A stretch of DNA of 64,000 bases from Arthrobacter sp. PAMC 25486. GTDB taxonomy: Bacteria; Actinomycetota; Actinomycetes; Actinomycetales; Micrococcaceae. The stretch's first letter is position 1. Each line of letters starts with the position of its first letter. Positions 63,258 through 64,000 of this stretch are shown here, one piece after another. Both the position numbers and the translations under genes were made by a program. The DNA lies in assembly GCF_000785535.1 (NCBI RefSeq), contig NZ_CP007595.1, positions 806,001-870,000 of the forward strand, read 5' to 3'. The notes below the pieces were generated by a model that saw only the letters and a list, made by a program, of their open reading frames with translations, made no database searches and was not told where the DNA came from.

Positions 63258-63644
63258 TTAGTGGAAGGAATCGCCACAGGCACATGAGCCACCGGCATTG
63301 GGGTTGTCGATGGTGAACCCCTGCTTTGAGATGGTGTCTTCAAAGTCAATGCTCGCCCCGTCAAGGTACGGCACGCTCATCTTGTCAATGACAACTTCGA
63401 CGCCGTCAAAATTCCGGACTGCATCCCCGTCGAGCATGCGCTCATCGAAGTACAGCTGGTAGATCAAGCCTGAACAACCACCGGGCTGAACGGCTACGCG
63501 CAAGCGCAGGTCCGTGCGGCCTTCCTGTTCAAGCAGGCTGCGTACCTTGCCAGCGGCTACATCGCTGATGAGCACACCGTGGGTGGCCAATTCGGTTTCT
63601 GCGGCAACAACAGGTGAAGAATCTTCTTGGACATTTGCGGTCAT
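63258..63644 (-). CDS. HesB/IscA-type iron-sulfur assembly protein
   Basis: A 128-residue A-type carrier. The three conserved cysteines are visible: GGCSG (about residue 57) and the CACGDSF end (about 121-123). It inserts or carries iron-sulfur clusters, and Rieske and other clusters nearby are potential clients. The N-terminal ~20 residues are an acidic, flexible extension. The ATG at 63644 has AAGGAAA upstream. Confidence 0.9.
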   Translation of the reverse strand: MTANVQEDSSPVVAAETELATHGVLISDVAAGKVRSLLEQEGRTDLRLRVAVQPGGCSGLIYQLYFDERMLDGDAVRNFDGVEVVIDKMSVPYLDGASIDFEDTISKQGFTIDNPNAGGSCACGDSFH

Positions 63645-63721
63645 GGCTTTTCCTTACGTGAGGGTACTACTACATGCTACGTCGAGCCCGGCAGGGTCGC
63701 TAACTTGTATCAACAAGAAAG

Positions 63722-64000
63722 TCAGGCCCCGTGTTCCCCGAGCGCACCGGCGTTGATGGCGGCCAGCAGCAGTGCCTGCGAAACAATCGCCTTTTCAAAG
63801 TCACCCAGGTGCAGGGATTCGTTGGCACTGTGCGCCCTGGAATCGGGATCTTCGACGCCGGTCACGAGTATTTGGGCGTCCGGGAAGCTGACCTTGAGGT
63901 CGGCAATGAACGGTATGGAACCTCCCATTCCCGTCTCAACCGCCTTTACTCCCCACGACTCCCCCATGGCCCACAAGGCTGCCTGGGCTGCCGGGGCGTT
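63722..64000 (-). CDS. 3' part of an M20-family dipeptidase (runs off the right edge)
   Basis: The last ~92 residues of a metallopeptidase-like protein. The segment GGSIPFIADLKVSFPDAQILVTGVEDPDSRAHSANESLHL is typical of M20/dipeptidase family C-termini (the late His and Glu bind metal or substrate). The start lies beyond 64000, so the length is unknown. Confidence 0.75.
   Translation of the reverse strand, partial: NAPAAQAALWAMGESWGVKAVETGMGGSIPFIADLKVSFPDAQILVTGVEDPDSRAHSANESLHLGDFEKAIVSQALLLAAINAGALGEHGA

Noticed and set aside
63164..63259. 31-codon basic + strand frame (MAHKKRTKPSV...)
   Set aside because: No convincing ribosome-binding site and it ends against the IscA-type gene; kept only as a comment in a finding.

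Overview
The window is a high-GC actinobacterial chromosome segment, most probably from Arthrobacter or a close relative in the Micrococcaceae. The evidence is a split respiratory supercomplex (ctaE-qcrC-qcrA-qcrB facing ctaC-ctaD-ctaF), frequent GTG starts, GTGA/ATGA overlaps inside operons, GntR/HutC and ROK regulators, and the style of the extracellular proteins. This assignment is inference from gene content; no rRNA or tRNA gene is visible.

Layout. 0-13.3 kb: mostly single housekeeping or accessory genes. They include a HelD/HelR-type RNA polymerase-recycling ATPase behind a 30-bp palindrome, a DUF427 protein, an HD-GYP/LuxR regulator, a frameshifted DsrE gene, a decayed ArsR gene beside an intact SRPBCC gene, a YceI lipid-binding protein, a membrane YdjM-type protein, a large Pif1-like helicase fused to a DnaQ-like and a BRCT domain, and trpF. 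13.4-19.1 kb: a ROK regulator followed by an SsuABC/TauABC-type transporter and a Cys-type sulfatase, with a shared operator-like palindrome and a probably leaderless promoter. 19.2-20.5 kb: a DUF559 (PD-(D/E)XK-like) gene bracketed by two related hairpin repeats. 20.5-28.2 kb: a CPA1 antiporter, an MFS drug exporter, a DoxX protein, an Mn/Zn-type ABC transporter with an MntR-like operator, and a DedA protein.

28.4-37.2 kb: a minus-strand catabolic operon consisting of a DeoR-HTH/LacI-sensor hybrid regulator, a carbohydrate ABC transporter, a 2-hydroxyacid dehydrogenase, a second Cys-type sulfatase and a PHP-domain hydrolase. It probably imports and desulfates a sulfated sugar or glycan fragment.

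37.3-51.6 kb: the most unusual region. Five large Tat-exported beta-propeller paralogues lie in tandem with a WxL-like secreted protein and a DUF916 (WxL-interacting-protein-like) membrane protein. Three of the five copies have the same compound promoter: two 11-nt GTTCA direct repeats resembling an actinobacterial PHO box, a TGGACA-like -35, a CATACT -10 and a LacI-type operator at the start site. It looks like a regulated cell-surface system, probably undescribed.

51.4-52.3 kb is a gene-poor repeat-rich stretch. 52.3-64 kb: trpD, ctaE-qcrCAB, a GntR regulator divergent from HPr (ptsH), a repeat-bearing gap, ctaF-ctaD-ctaC, an IscA/ErpA-type protein, and the 3' end of an M20-type peptidase that runs off the right edge.
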